64,000 nucleotides of DNA from Colletes latitarsis. Lineage: Eukaryota > Arthropoda > Insecta > Hymenoptera > Colletidae. The notes under the pieces are model-generated. The model had not been told where the DNA came from. It saw only the letters and a program-made list of their open reading frames with translations, and did no database searches. Where the stretch lies: contig NW_027488366.1 of NCBI RefSeq assembly GCF_051014445.1, forward strand, positions 10,744,001 to 10,808,000. Reading direction: 5' to 3'. Numbering within the stretch: position 1 is the first letter of the stretch; the number at the start of each line of letters is the position of its first letter. Of this stretch, positions 53,008 through 62,400 are shown piece by piece. The translations under genes were made by a program, and so were the position numbers.

Positions 53008-56000
53008 TCATCCGCCACGCCGAGGCGGCCGCCCGCGACGCCTCGCGACCGGGCGACGACCTCGGGCCACCGCACGAGCGCGAGCTTCAGCGCGCCGCTG
53101 AAGCTCGCGCTCCCTCCCCGCGGCCTCCTTCTGCAACATTACGTTCTCGCAGAAGGAGGCCACGGCCCTCCACTTCTCCTCGCTGCCGAGCATGGCGCGC
53201 ACCACGCCCGGCAGCGAGACATCCCGCCCGACGACGCCGACCCGGACACGGCGCTCCCCCTCCCACGCGGGGCATACCTCCAGGGTATGATCCGCCGTGT
53301 CCTGCTCAGCGTCGCAGTGGCAGCAACGCGCCGTCGGCTCCTTCCCTATCCGGCACAGGTATCTTCCGAAGCTGCCATGCCCGGAAAATACCTGTGCCAT
53401 CCGGTAGGTGAGGCTGCCATGGCCTCTGTCCAGCCACTCCTTCAGGAGTGGCCGAACCGCCCCGACAGTCCGGTGCCCCGCGGTTGGCAGAGCCAGCCGC
53501 TCCTGCCACGCGAGCAACACGGACTGCCGGGCCTGGCGCTTCAAATCGCCCCAAGCAGGTTCCTGCCCGCCCGGGACCGCCCCCACCCCCGCGCGACGGT
53601 CGACGCGGTGCCGGTACATCACCGCGTGCGACCGCGCGAGCAGGTCCATGGGCGGCATCCCCGCTAGAACCGTCGCCGCCTCATGTGACATGGTCCGATA
53701 CCCGCGGACGACCCTGAGCGCCATGCGCCTCTGCACCCGACGCAGCATAGTCATGCTGCGCCGGGAGGCAGCCAGGTCGTCCGCCCAGACGGGGGCCCCG
53801 TATAGGGCCACCGACTGGACCATTGCCACATAGAGGCGACGAACTCGGCCCGCCGGGCCCCCCAGGTTGGGCAGGATCCGGCCCAGAGCCGCAACCATCC
53901 TTTCCAACCGGGGGACCAGGCAGCGGAAATGCTCCTCGAAACGCCAGTGGCTATCGAGGATCAGCCCTAGATACCTGATCTGGGGCTTCACCTCGATGTC
54001 AGCCCCACCCACCCGGATCAGAGGGGGTGGCGGATCCTGCCGAGGTGAATGAAACGCAATCACCTCGGTCTTATGGACCGCCACCGTCATCCCCATCCCC
54101 CTGATCCGGTCGACGACGCGTTGCGACCCCTCCTCCGCGCGACGCATGGCCCACCCCCAGTGCGCCCCGACGGCCAGCACCAGTGTGTCATCCGCATAAC
54201 ACACCGTGCTGACGCCGTCGGGGAGGCCGGCCCGCAACACCGAGTCGTACGCGATGTTCCACAGGAGTGGCCCGAGGACCGACCCCTGCGGAACACCGCA
54301 GTACACCTCCCTCCGCATATCACCATCCCGGCCCGGATACTCGATCCACCTGCCGCGGAGATAATCCCCGACGACCGCCCTGAGACAAGGGGGGACCCGA
54401 TGATATTCGAGTCCCCTCCTTATCCCTTCCCAGGGGAGGGTGTTAAAGGCATTGGCAATATCCAAGGATACTGCCAATGCCACCCCTCCCCGGGAGACGG
54501 CCGCCCTCGAGAGGGCCCTCACACGACCTATCGCGTCGATAGTCGATCGGCCCCCCCGGAAACCGAACTGGCAGTCGGCCAGACCGGGATCACCCCGCGA
54601 CAGGTGCTCGACGAGGCGGGCAGCAATCACACGCTCGAAGAGCTTGCCCACCTCGTCGAGGAGACAAATGGGCCGGTATGCGGAGGGAGACTCCGCGGGC
54701 CGACCCTCCTTCCGGAGGAGGACCATCCTCGCCACCTTCCAACTGGGGGGGAATCGCCCGTCCCTCAGGCAGCGGTCGAACAACCGCCTGAGGTCGGCCC
54801 CAAGGACGCCCTGGGTCAAGACCCAAACCCGGCCGGGCACACCATCCGGACCCGGGGCCGTGTTACGAACCCCGAGCCGTCTGATGGCCGCTGCCAGCTC
54901 CTCCTGCGTGACCCCCAGCTCGGCCGTCCACTCCACTGGGACAGCCGCCACCGCCGGAGGACGCGGTCCCCTCTCCCCAATTGGGAAGAGTGTATTGACC
55001 ACGTCCTCCAGCAGCCGGGGGTCAAGACCCTCGGTGACGGGGGGCGCCCACGGGCGGAGCTTATTCAGCACCACCTTATATGGGCGCCCCCATGGATCGT
55101 CATCAAGGGTCTGGAGGAGCTCCTTCCATGCCCGGGTCTTGGCCCGTTTGATGGCGACCTGTAGAGCAACCCGCGCCACGCGGTATGCTCCATACAGGTC
55201 ATCAGCTGCCCTCGCTCGCGCCACGCCGTCGCCTGTACGTTGACGACGGCGCGCGCGGGTGTACTGGCGTCGGGCGCGGACAGTCGCGACTCGCAACTCC
55301 GCGATCGCGTCCGACCACCAGTACACCGCCCGGCGAGGAGAAGCCCGCCCGACCCGAGGCATCGCCGCGTCGCAAATACCCGCGACCAATGCTCCGAGCC
55401 GGGCGACCTCCTCCTCTATGCTCGGCAACTCGGCCGCTCCCTGCGGCCAAGTTGCAGCGAGGGCAGCTGCCATCAGGGCGTCCTTGTCCAGGCGCCGAAG
55501 CGCCCAGCGGCGTGGTGGGGTGCCACGCAGGCGGCCGTGTCGGGATGCACTCGCGGCGGCAGAGACCTCCATCCGGATGTACCGGTGATCGGAGAGTGTC
55601 TCTGCCCCCGCGACCACGTGCCAACCCGACACCATCCGCACGGCGTTGGGGGTCGCGAATCCAACATCCACGATGGACCCCCCATATCGCCGCACGCATG
55701 TGTGCTCCGACCCCCGGTTCAATACCCGGAGGTCGAGCCCCGCCGCCCAATCGCCCAGGATCCCGCCGCGAACGGAGGTCCTGGGGGATCCCCAAGCCAC
55801 CGACTTGGCATTAAAATCCCCCAGGACCAGCACCGGCCGGGCCGCGCAGCGCTGCACGCATGCCGCGACCTCGGCCAAGTACAGCTCAAACGCAGCGTGA
55901 CCGCTACGGGGCGAAATGTAGCACCCCACCACAGCGACTCCCCCCCAGTCCACGGCGACGAATCCCCGACCGCGCTCCAACAAGGAGAACGGTGGGGACC

Positions 56001-56190
56001 CGTCGCCACCTCCCCATACCGTCGCCACCAAGCCGTCCGCGTCGCCCACCCAATGAGGGTGATCAGGGACGCGGTACGGCTCGGCGGCGACCGCCAGGCC
56101 AACCCCCCACTCCGCGAGGACTTGGGACATCAAGTCCTGTGCCGCGCGGCAGTGGTTGAGGTTGGCCTGGAGGAGGAGGCGGGGCGGCAT
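53008..56190 (-). CDS. Retrotransposon ORF2: endonuclease and reverse transcriptase
   Basis: 1060 aa, the replication enzyme of the element: it nicks target DNA and copies the element RNA onto the exposed 3' end. Domains: an APE-type endonuclease at about residues 1-210, with N10, E37, GDFN at 124-127 and SDH at 200-202; a reverse transcriptase at about 475-740, with AYRPICLL at 504-511, D577 in motif A (SLDIANAF), GVPQGS at 632-637 and YADD at 665-668; and a C-terminal CX2CX8HX4C motif at C956, C959, H968 and C973. There is no RNase H domain, and the length is usual for R1-clade ORF2. The protein ends in a basic tail with an AT-hook-like RRGRPPRR. The start is the ATG that overlaps the ORF1 stop (TAATG). 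The ORF has no stop or frameshift and all visible catalytic residues are present. Confidence 0.96.
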   Translation of the reverse strand: MPPRLLLQANLNHCRAAQDLMSQVLAEWGVGLAVAAEPYRVPDHPHWVGDADGLVATVWGGGDGSPPFSLLERGRGFVAVDWGGVAVVGCYISPRSGHAAFELYLAEVAACVQRCAARPVLVLGDFNAKSVAWGSPRTSVRGGILGDWAAGLDLRVLNRGSEHTCVRRYGGSIVDVGFATPNAVRMVSGWHVVAGAETLSDHRYIRMEVSAAASASRHGRLRGTPPRRWALRRLDKDALMAAALAATWPQGAAELPSIEEEVARLGALVAGICDAAMPRVGRASPRRAVYWWSDAIAELRVATVRARRQYTRARRRQRTGDGVARARAADDLYGAYRVARVALQVAIKRAKTRAWKELLQTLDDDPWGRPYKVVLNKLRPWAPPVTEGLDPRLLEDVVNTLFPIGERGPRPPAVAAVPVEWTAELGVTQEELAAAIRRLGVRNTAPGPDGVPGRVWVLTQGVLGADLRRLFDRCLRDGRFPPSWKVARMVLLRKEGRPAESPSAYRPICLLDEVGKLFERVIAARLVEHLSRGDPGLADCQFGFRGGRSTIDAIGRVRALSRAAVSRGGVALAVSLDIANAFNTLPWEGIRRGLEYHRVPPCLRAVVGDYLRGRWIEYPGRDGDMRREVYCGVPQGSVLGPLLWNIAYDSVLRAGLPDGVSTVCYADDTLVLAVGAHWGWAMRRAEEGSQRVVDRIRGMGMTVAVHKTEVIAFHSPRQDPPPPLIRVGGADIEVKPQIRYLGLILDSHWRFEEHFRCLVPRLERMVAALGRILPNLGGPAGRVRRLYVAMVQSVALYGAPVWADDLAASRRSMTMLRRVQRRMALRVVRGYRTMSHEAATVLAGMPPMDLLARSHAVMYRHRVDRRAGVGAVPGGQEPAWGDLKRQARQSVLLAWQERLALPTAGHRTVGAVRPLLKEWLDRGHGSLTYRMAQVFSGHGSFGRYLCRIGKEPTARCCHCDAEQDTADHTLEVCPAWEGERRVRVGVVGRDVSLPGVVRAMLGSEEKWRAVASFCENVMLQKEAAGRERELQRRAEARARAVARGRRPVARRRGRPPRRGG

Positions 56191-56192
56191 TA
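56188..56192 (-). promoter_or_regulatory. TAATG stop/start overlap joining ORF1 and ORF2
   Basis: The ORF1 stop TAA (56192-56190) and the ORF2 start ATG (56190-56188) share one base, within ATTAATTAATG. In the Bombyx R1-clade element SART1 a UAAUG junction drives ORF2 translation by termination and reinitiation. The same arrangement here makes that mechanism likely and settles the ORF2 start. Copy 2 has the identical overlap at 62671-62675. Confidence 0.9.
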
Positions 56193-58067
56193 ATTAATGG
56201 CCGCGCCAGCCTCCTCCCGGCCGTCCGTCCCCGTAGCACCGTCCACCTCCATGGAGGACGATGCCACCGCCCTCGGCACCGGAGCCGGTGCAGCCCGCCT
56301 CTTCCTCTCCTTCCGGGAGGGGGGGGAGCACTTCTTGCTCCCCACCCTGTGATCGGCTGGCCTCCCCATGTCCGCACACAGCGGGCAGTGGGGGGCCGCC
56401 GAGCACTGGCTCGCACGGTGCTCTTTGGCACCGCAGCGGTAACACTGACCGCTGCGGTCCACCGGCGAGGTGCACCACTGCCTCACGTGCCCCAATTCGA
56501 GGCAGCGGTGACACTGGAGCGGGCGCGGCGCGAGGATTTCCACTCGCGCCGAAACCCACCCCACCAACACCCTCCCGGATTCCGCCACCTTACGGGCGGC
56601 GGAGAGGGGGCACCGGGCCCACACCGACCCGAGGCCGGAGGGCGACCTGCGGATCTCTCCGATCCGCAGGTCCTCCACAGGACAGTCCCCCGCCCTCGCA
56701 AGGGCACGGGACACATCCTGTGCGCTGACCGAGTCGTCCAGCCCACAAACGCGCATCTCCGTGCGCTTCGTGGGCCGGGCGACCCGGACACCTCGCTCGC
56801 CCAGCTGCTCCCGGAGCCTCTGGGCGAGACGATCCGCCTTCGCGCCGCCTTCTGCACCGGGGATCTCCAGCAAGAGACCCCCGGTCACGGCCCTCTTCGC
56901 CCTCACGGAGGCGATGCCCAGCTCTTCCAGGGAGATATTCTCCCTGGCGAGCCGCATCGCCTCCGCGAGGGTCAGGTCGCCCCCCTGCGCAACGGTCAGC
57001 GTCACCGCTGCCGTTTTTGGGGGACGACCTGGTCGTGCCTTCCCGACCTTCGCGGCCTTTACCTTGGCCGCCGGCGGCGGAGGCGGAGGCTGCGGTTGCG
57101 AGGCCTTCCTCGCCGCCCGCTTCGCCTTCCGCCCCACCACCTCACTCCACGCCACCCCCCCTTGGGAGGGTGCTGTGGAGGACGCGACCACCGCGACCAC
57201 GGGTACACCACCCCCCTTGGGGGTCGCGACCCGGGGCCCTGGTGCCGCAACGCTGGGCGGAGCCTTCACTCCGCCCTTCTTTGCCTTCCCCGACTGTACC
57301 GGAACAGGTCGGGGAGGCACCGCCTTCCTGCTGACCGCTCTTCCGGCGAGGAGCTCCTCCCGGAAGGCGGCCAGCTTGCCATCAATCATGTCCCCAATCC
57401 TCCTCAGAAGATCGTCTTCTGAGGAGGACGGGGACTTCTTCACGGGCGGAGTGCGGGTGGAGGGGCCCGCGGTGCCCCGCACCACTGCCGCCGCACTCCG
57501 CTTATTTAACTCCGCCGAGGGACGCGGCGGTGGAGGAGGAGGGAGGATGGGAGGGAGGGCCGCGCTGTTCCACAGCGCCTCTGCCCTCCTCCTCCCCTGT
57601 CGCTCCTCCTCCAACAGGAGCTGCAGACGGGCGTTCCGCCCTCTGAGCTCCCGCGCCGCCTCCCTCATTTCCTCCGCCGCGGCCTTCAGGGCCTCCGCGC
57701 CACCGCTTTTCTGCCCCTTAAAGGCGCAGGCAGCGGCGACTTTCTCCACCCGCCTCAGGGACGAGGAGATCCTCTCCGATATCTCCTCGGTCACCTCGTC
57801 CCTGAGGCAACTCAGCCTCACCGACGGGCTCATCGCCCCGCCCACCTCGACGACGGCCTGCCCCGCCCTCTTCCTCTTAGAGCCTCTGAGGCTCCTGGTG
57901 GAGGAGAAGGACGAGACTGACGCAGTCTCGTCGTCCTCCTCCACCTTCCACGAAGCCGGGCCAGGCGCTGGAGGCGGCGCGAGCGCCGTCACTCCAGTCC
58001 CAACACCGCCTTCGTGCTCCCCCTCTGACTTACCCCGTCCCATCCCCGTTTTAATATTGAACTCCAT
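56190..58067 (-). CDS. Retrotransposon ORF1: Gag-like RNA-binding protein
   Basis: 625 aa. It probably coats the element RNA and targets it to the nucleus. The N-terminal 80 residues are acidic and Ser-rich, with a basic GSKRKR patch at 62-67. Residues about 90-165 are rich in Glu, Arg, Ala and Leu and look able to form a coiled coil. A proline run follows at 172-183, then a low-complexity Lys/Ala/Pro region (250-350) with an AT-hook-like RPGRPPK at 345-351. Residues about 355-510 form a conserved-looking globular part. Three zinc knuckles follow: 519-532 (CX2CX4HX4C), 542-555 (CX2CX4HX4C) and 561-580 (CX2CX8HX6C), the third with the GxxAxHRxG pattern usual in R1-clade Gag proteins. The ATG at 58067 is the start that gives full family-like length. 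It is intact and ends in the TAATG overlap with ORF2. Confidence 0.92.
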   Translation of the reverse strand: MEFNIKTGMGRGKSEGEHEGGVGTGVTALAPPPAPGPASWKVEEDDETASVSSFSSTRSLRGSKRKRAGQAVVEVGGAMSPSVRLSCLRDEVTEEISERISSSLRRVEKVAAACAFKGQKSGGAEALKAAAEEMREAARELRGRNARLQLLLEEERQGRRRAEALWNSAALPPILPPPPPPRPSAELNKRSAAAVVRGTAGPSTRTPPVKKSPSSSEDDLLRRIGDMIDGKLAAFREELLAGRAVSRKAVPPRPVPVQSGKAKKGGVKAPPSVAAPGPRVATPKGGGVPVVAVVASSTAPSQGGVAWSEVVGRKAKRAARKASQPQPPPPPPAAKVKAAKVGKARPGRPPKTAAVTLTVAQGGDLTLAEAMRLARENISLEELGIASVRAKRAVTGGLLLEIPGAEGGAKADRLAQRLREQLGERGVRVARPTKRTEMRVCGLDDSVSAQDVSRALARAGDCPVEDLRIGEIRRSPSGLGSVWARCPLSAARKVAESGRVLVGWVSARVEILAPRPLQCHRCLELGHVRQWCTSPVDRSGQCYRCGAKEHRASQCSAAPHCPLCADMGRPADHRVGSKKCSPPSRKERKRRAAPAPVPRAVASSSMEVDGATGTDGREEAGAAIN

Positions 58068-58452
58068 AATATTCCCACGAGCAGGTCGGAAGAAAAGGTC
58101 CGCCCGGGCAGAGCCGCCTTACCCGGGTAAGCCTATATACTCCGGGGGTTCGGCAGGTTCCCCGGAGGTGGTCGCTTGGGATTGGGCCTTCTCCCCCAAT
58201 CATGCATCCCATCGCCGCGCACCATAGCTTAGGATTGGAGGGCGATTTTATAGAGTCGCCATACTCGTGGCCCAGGCGGTTAAGCCAAGACCCCCGTTCC
58301 TCCTGCCGTCACGTACCATTCACAAAACCAATAGAGAATTGTGAATGGGTCGTTGTGACGACCAACAGGAGGCTTACGGTGTGTGTATGACTCGGGTACC
58401 CCGGGTTCGTTAAGCCCGTACTGCAGCTGAAAGGCTGGCAGCCCCTGAGGGA
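58068..58452 (-). promoter_or_regulatory. 5' UTR and probable internal promoter region of copy 1
   Basis: 385 bp between the element's 5' end, set by the target duplication, and the ORF1 ATG. Non-LTR elements usually carry an internal promoter here; I can see no certain one. Notable sequence includes a three-tiered hairpin at 58299-58372, a short stem at 58241-58245 with 58256-58260, the 14-bp palindrome CTTACCCGGGTAAG at 58118-58131, and a TATATA on the element strand at about 58134-58139, roughly 70 bp before ORF1. The TATATA is more likely chance than a core promoter because it lies far inside the transcript. Confidence 0.7.
58299..58372 (-). promoter_or_regulatory. Three-tiered hairpin in the 5' UTR
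   Basis: Three nested perfect inverted repeats share one axis: 58299-58305 with 58366-58372 (CCTCCTG, 7 bp), 58307-58312 with 58355-58360 (CGTCAC, 6 bp) and 58316-58325 with 58339-58348 (CCATTCACAA, 10 bp). The apical loop is 13 bases. Together they give 23 paired positions in 74 bases, far more than expected by chance. It may be an RNA signal for packaging, translation or processing; the function is unknown. Confidence 0.75.
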
Positions 58453-58467
58453 AACCGAGACATAACC
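58453..58467 (+). repeat. Target-site duplication, right copy (retrotransposon copy 1)
   Basis: AACCGAGACATAACC, identical to 52448-52462, followed by TGCGTTATCC exactly as in the uninterrupted satellite at 48767-48791. The base before it is A here and T in the left copy, which fixes the 5' limit of the duplication. Confidence 0.95.
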
Positions 58468-58931
58468 TGCGTTATCCTCTAAAATTTTAGTCGCAACCAG
58501 GTTTAATTGACTGTTTCAGTGTGGTACCACATTACTACGTGATCCTAACAATAGAAAAACTCAGGATCTGGCCATTCAAGTATGCGAAAAATGCGAAAGT
58601 ACGGGCCAGATGAGGGCAAATCCCAGACCTAACCGAGATATAACCGGCGTTATCCTCTAAAATATTAATCGAAACCGGGTTTAATTGACTGTTTCGGTGA
58701 GGTATGCCATTATTACGGGATACAAACCAGGAAAAACCCAGGATCTGGTCAACAAGTATGCGAAAAATGCGAAAGTTCGAGCCAGATAAGGACAAATCCC
58801 AGACCTAACCGAGACATAACCGGCGTTATCCTCTAAAATATTAATCGCAACCAGGTTTAATTGACTGTTTCAGTGTGGTCCCACATTACTACTTGGTCCA
58901 TCCCAGAAAAAGGCCAGGATCTGGCCAACAA

Positions 58932-58934
<3 letters not shown>
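58468..58934 (+). repeat. Family-B satellite between the two retrotransposons
   Basis: About 2.65 monomers that continue the array in the same phase and orientation. The sequence matches 48782-49248 closely, sharing unusual variants such as AAAATTTTAGTCGC, CCTAACAATAGAAAAAC and GTGAGGTATGCC. It ends at the poly(T) of copy 2 within AACAAGTA(T). Confidence 0.95.

Positions 58935-58971
<37 letters not shown>
58935..58971 (-). other. Poly(A) tail of retrotransposon copy 2
   Basis: An uninterrupted run of 37 T on the plus strand, directly after AACAAGTA of the satellite. Since the uninterrupted monomer reads AAGTATGCG, the first T may be target DNA. Confidence 0.95.
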
Positions 58972-58972
<1 letters not shown>

Positions 58973-59490
58973 TCGTGGGGAAAATCTTCGAAAGACTCCC
59001 TCCCACCTCCTTGGGGAGAGGTGGGAGGGGTGTGTGGGATTCCCCGCGCCCGTACAACGACAGGCGCGGGACCTACCCACTAAAAACCCCACGGTGACCC
59101 TTCGGCACGCTTTGGGAGGATACCGGGAATCGCTCGAAGCATTCTTCCGGTATCCTCCCCGTGCCCGCGCTTTCGCGCCCATCCCCCGGGGGGACAATCG
59201 GTCCCCCCAGTAGACACACTGCCTCATAGCGGCGGGACGGGGCCACTCCATCCCGCCGCTATCCGTCCCGGGGCCGTGTTTAGTGGCGGCTGCGAGCCCC
59301 AACTCGCAACCGCCCGCGACCCCGTTTCCACCCCTCGGCGGCCGGGCGTTCATGGCCGCACCAGACCGCCGAGGGTGCCTCCCCTTGCGTCGGACCGGTA
59401 GGGGGAGGCACTCCTACCCCCAACCGGTCCGACCCGGCGCCGCCTGGCGGGAGGAGGGTCCCCTCAGGACCCCCCCCCCCCCAGCCTAGG
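58972..59490 (-). promoter_or_regulatory. 3' UTR of retrotransposon copy 2
   Basis: 519 bp, matching the copy 1 3' UTR with about four substitutions and a 13-base instead of 11-base C-run just before the ORF2 stop. The hairpin arms and the two interlocking stems described for copy 1 are all kept: 58998-59029, 59114-59159 and 59375-59431. Confidence 0.8.
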
Positions 59491-62400
59491 TCATCCGCCA
59501 CGCCGAGGCGGCCGCCCGCGACGCCTCGCGACCGGGCGACGACCTCGGGCCACCGCACGCGCGCGAGCATCAGCGCGCCGCTGAAGCTCGCGCTCCCTCC
59601 CCGCGGCCTCCTTCTGCAACATTACGTTCTCGCAGAAGGAGGCCACGGCCCTCCACTTCTCCTCGCTGCCGAGCATGGCGCGCACCACGCCCGGCAGCGA
59701 GACATCCCGCCCGACGACGCCGACCAGGACACGGCGCTCCCCCTCCCACGCGGGGCATACCTCCAGGGTATGATCCGCCGTGTCCTGCTCAGCGTCGCAG
59801 TGGCAGCAACGCGCCGTCGGCTCCTTCCCTATCCGGCACAGGTATCTTCCGAAGCTGCCATGCCCGGAAAATACCTGTGCCATCCGGTAGGTGAGGCTGC
59901 CATGGCCTCTGTCCAGCCACTCCTTCAGGAGTGGCCGAACCGCCCCGACAGTCCGGTGCCCCGCGGTTGGCAGAGCCAGCCGCTCCTGCCACGCGAGCAA
60001 CACGGACTGCCGGGCCTGGCGCTTCAAATCGCCCCAAGCAGGTTCCTGCCCGCCCGGGACCGCCCCCACCCCCGCGCGACGGTCGACGCGGTGCCGGTAC
60101 ATCACCGCGTGCGACCGCGCGAGCAGGTCCATGGGCGGCATCCCCGCTAGAACCGTCGCCGCCTCATGTGACATGGTCCGATACCCGCGGACAACCCTGA
60201 GCGCCATGCGCCTCTGCACCCGACGCAGCATAGTCATGCTGCGCCGGGAGGCAGCCAGGTCGTCCGCCCAGACGGGGGCCCCGTATAGGGCCACCGACCG
60301 GACCATTGCCACATAGAGGCGACGAACTCGGCCCGCCGGGCCCCCCAGGTTGGGCAGGATCCGGCCCAGAGCCGCAACCATCCTTTCCAACCGGGGGACC
60401 AGGCAGCGGAAATGCTCCTCGAAACGCCAGTGCCTATCGAGGATCAGCCCTAGATACCTGATCTGGGGCTTCACCTCGATGTCAGCCCCACCCACCCGGA
60501 TCAGAGGGGGTGGCGGATCCTGCCGAGGTGAATGAAACGCAATCACCTCGGTCTTATGGACCGCCACCGTCATCCCCATCCCCCTGATCCGGTCGACGAC
60601 GCGTTGCGACCCCTCCTCCGCGCGACGCATGGCCCTCCCCCAGTGCGTCCCGACGGCCAGCACCAGTGTGTCATCCGCATAACACACCGTGCTGACGCCG
60701 TCGGGGAGGCCGGCCCGCAACACCGAGTCGTACGCGATGTTCCACAGGATTGGCCCGAGGACCGACCCCTGCGGAACACCGCAGTACACCTCCCTCCGCA
60801 TATCACCATCCCGGCCCGGATACTCGATCCACCTGCCGCGGAGATAATCCCCGACGACCGCCCTGAGACAAGGGGGGACTCGATGATATTCGAGTCCCCT
60901 CCTTATCTCTTTCCAGGGGAGGGTGTTAAAGGCATTGGCAATATCCAAGGATACTGCCAATGCCACCCCTCCCCGGGAGACGGCCGCCTCCGAGAGGGCC
61001 CTCACACGACCTATCGCGTCGATAGTCGATCGGCCCCCGCGGAAACCGAACTGGCAGTCGGCCAGACCGGGATCACCCCGCGACAGGTGCTCGACGAGGC
61101 GGGCAGCAATCACACGCTCGAAGAGCTTGCCCACCTCGTCGAGGAGACAAATGGGCCGGTATGCGGAGGGAGACTCCGCGGGCCGACCCTCCTTCCGGAG
61201 GAGGACCATCCTCGCCACCTTCCAACTGGGGGGGAATCGCCCGTCCCTCAGGCAGCGGTCGAACAACCGCCTGAGGTCGGCCCCAAGAACGCCCTGGGTC
61301 AAGACCCAAACCCGGCCGGGCACACCATCCGGACCCGGGGCCGTGTTACGAACCCCGAGCCGTCTGATGGCCGCTGCCAGCTCCTCCTGCGTGACCCCCA
61401 GCTCGGCCGTCCACTCCACTGGGACAGCCGCCGCCGCCGGAGGACGCGGTCCCCTCTCCCCAATTGGGAAGAGTGTATTGACCACGTCCTCCAGCAGCCG
61501 GGGGTCAAGACCCTCGGTGACGGGGGGCGCCCACGGGCGGAGCTTATTCAGCACCACCTTATATGGGCGCCCCCATGGATCGTCATCAAGGGTCTGGAGG
61601 AGCTCCTTCCATGCCCGGGTCTTGGCCCGTTTGATGGCGACCTGCAGAGCAACCCGCGCCACGCGGTATGCTCCATACAGGTCATCAGCTGCCCTCGCTC
61701 GCGCCACGCCGTCGCCTGTACGTTGACGACGGCGCGCGCGGGTGTACTGGCGTCGGGCGCGGACAGTCGCGACTCGCAACTCCGCGATCGCGTCCGACCA
61801 CCAGTACACCGCCCGGCGAGGAGAAGCCCGCCCGACCCGAGGCATCGCCGCGTCGCAAATACCCGCGACCAATGCTCCGAGCCGGGCGACCTCCTCCTCT
61901 ATGCTCGGCAACTCGGCCGCTCCCTGCGGCCAAGTTGCAGCGAGGGTAGCTGCCATCAGGGCGTCCTTGTCCAGGCGCCGAAGCGCCCAGCGGCGTGGTG
62001 GGGTGCCACGCAGGCGGCCGTGTCGGGATGCACTCGCGGCGGCAGAGACCTCCATCCGGATGTACCGGTGATCGGAGAGTGTCTCTGCCCCCGCGACCAC
62101 GTGCCAACCCGACACCATGCGCACGGCGTTGGGGGTCGCGAATCCAACATCCACGATGGACCCCCCATATCGCCGCACGCATGTGTGCTCCGACCCCCGG
62201 TTCAATACCCGGAGGTCGAGCCCCGCCGCCCAATCGCCCAGGATCCCGCCGCGAACGGAGGTCCTGGGGGATCCCCAAGCCACCGACTTGGCATTAAAAT
62301 CCCCCAGGACCAGCACCGGCCGGGCCGCGTAGCGCTGCACGCATGCCGCGACCTCGGCCAAGTACAGCTCGAACGCAGCGTGACCGCTACGGGGCGAAAT

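Larger units (their letters stand above)
52463..58452 (-). mobile_element. Full-length R1-clade non-LTR retrotransposon, copy 1
   Basis: A complete 5990-bp autonomous element on the minus strand. In element order: 5' UTR (58452-58068), ORF1 (58067-56190), ORF2 (56190-53008), 3' UTR (53007-52491) and a 28-base poly(A) tail (52490-52463). It is flanked by a 15-bp target-site duplication. The R1 clade (R1, SART, TRAS) is supported by two ORFs, an APE-type endonuclease at the ORF2 N-terminus, no RNase H domain, a C-terminal CCHC motif in ORF2, three zinc knuckles in ORF1 and a TAATG ORF junction like that of SART1. It is very GC-rich, in strong contrast to the AT-richer satellite. Both ORFs are intact, so it may be active. 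The exact family within the clade would need a phylogeny. Confidence 0.95.

Noticed and set aside
52802..53101. 99-codon plus-strand ORF in the 3' UTR
   Set aside because: Low-complexity, antisense to the element, and only partly kept in copy 2. No sign of a gene.
58132..58141. TATATA motif as a core promoter for the element
   Set aside because: It lies about 310 bp inside the transcribed element, only about 70 bp before ORF1. Non-LTR elements need a promoter that keeps their 5' end, so a TATA box here would lose most of the 5' UTR.
56761..58227. 488-codon plus-strand ORF opposite ORF1 of copy 1
   Set aside because: Antisense to a clear Gag-like frame with zinc knuckles. Composition is Ala/Pro/Ser/Arg-rich, as expected from high GC content, with no domain.
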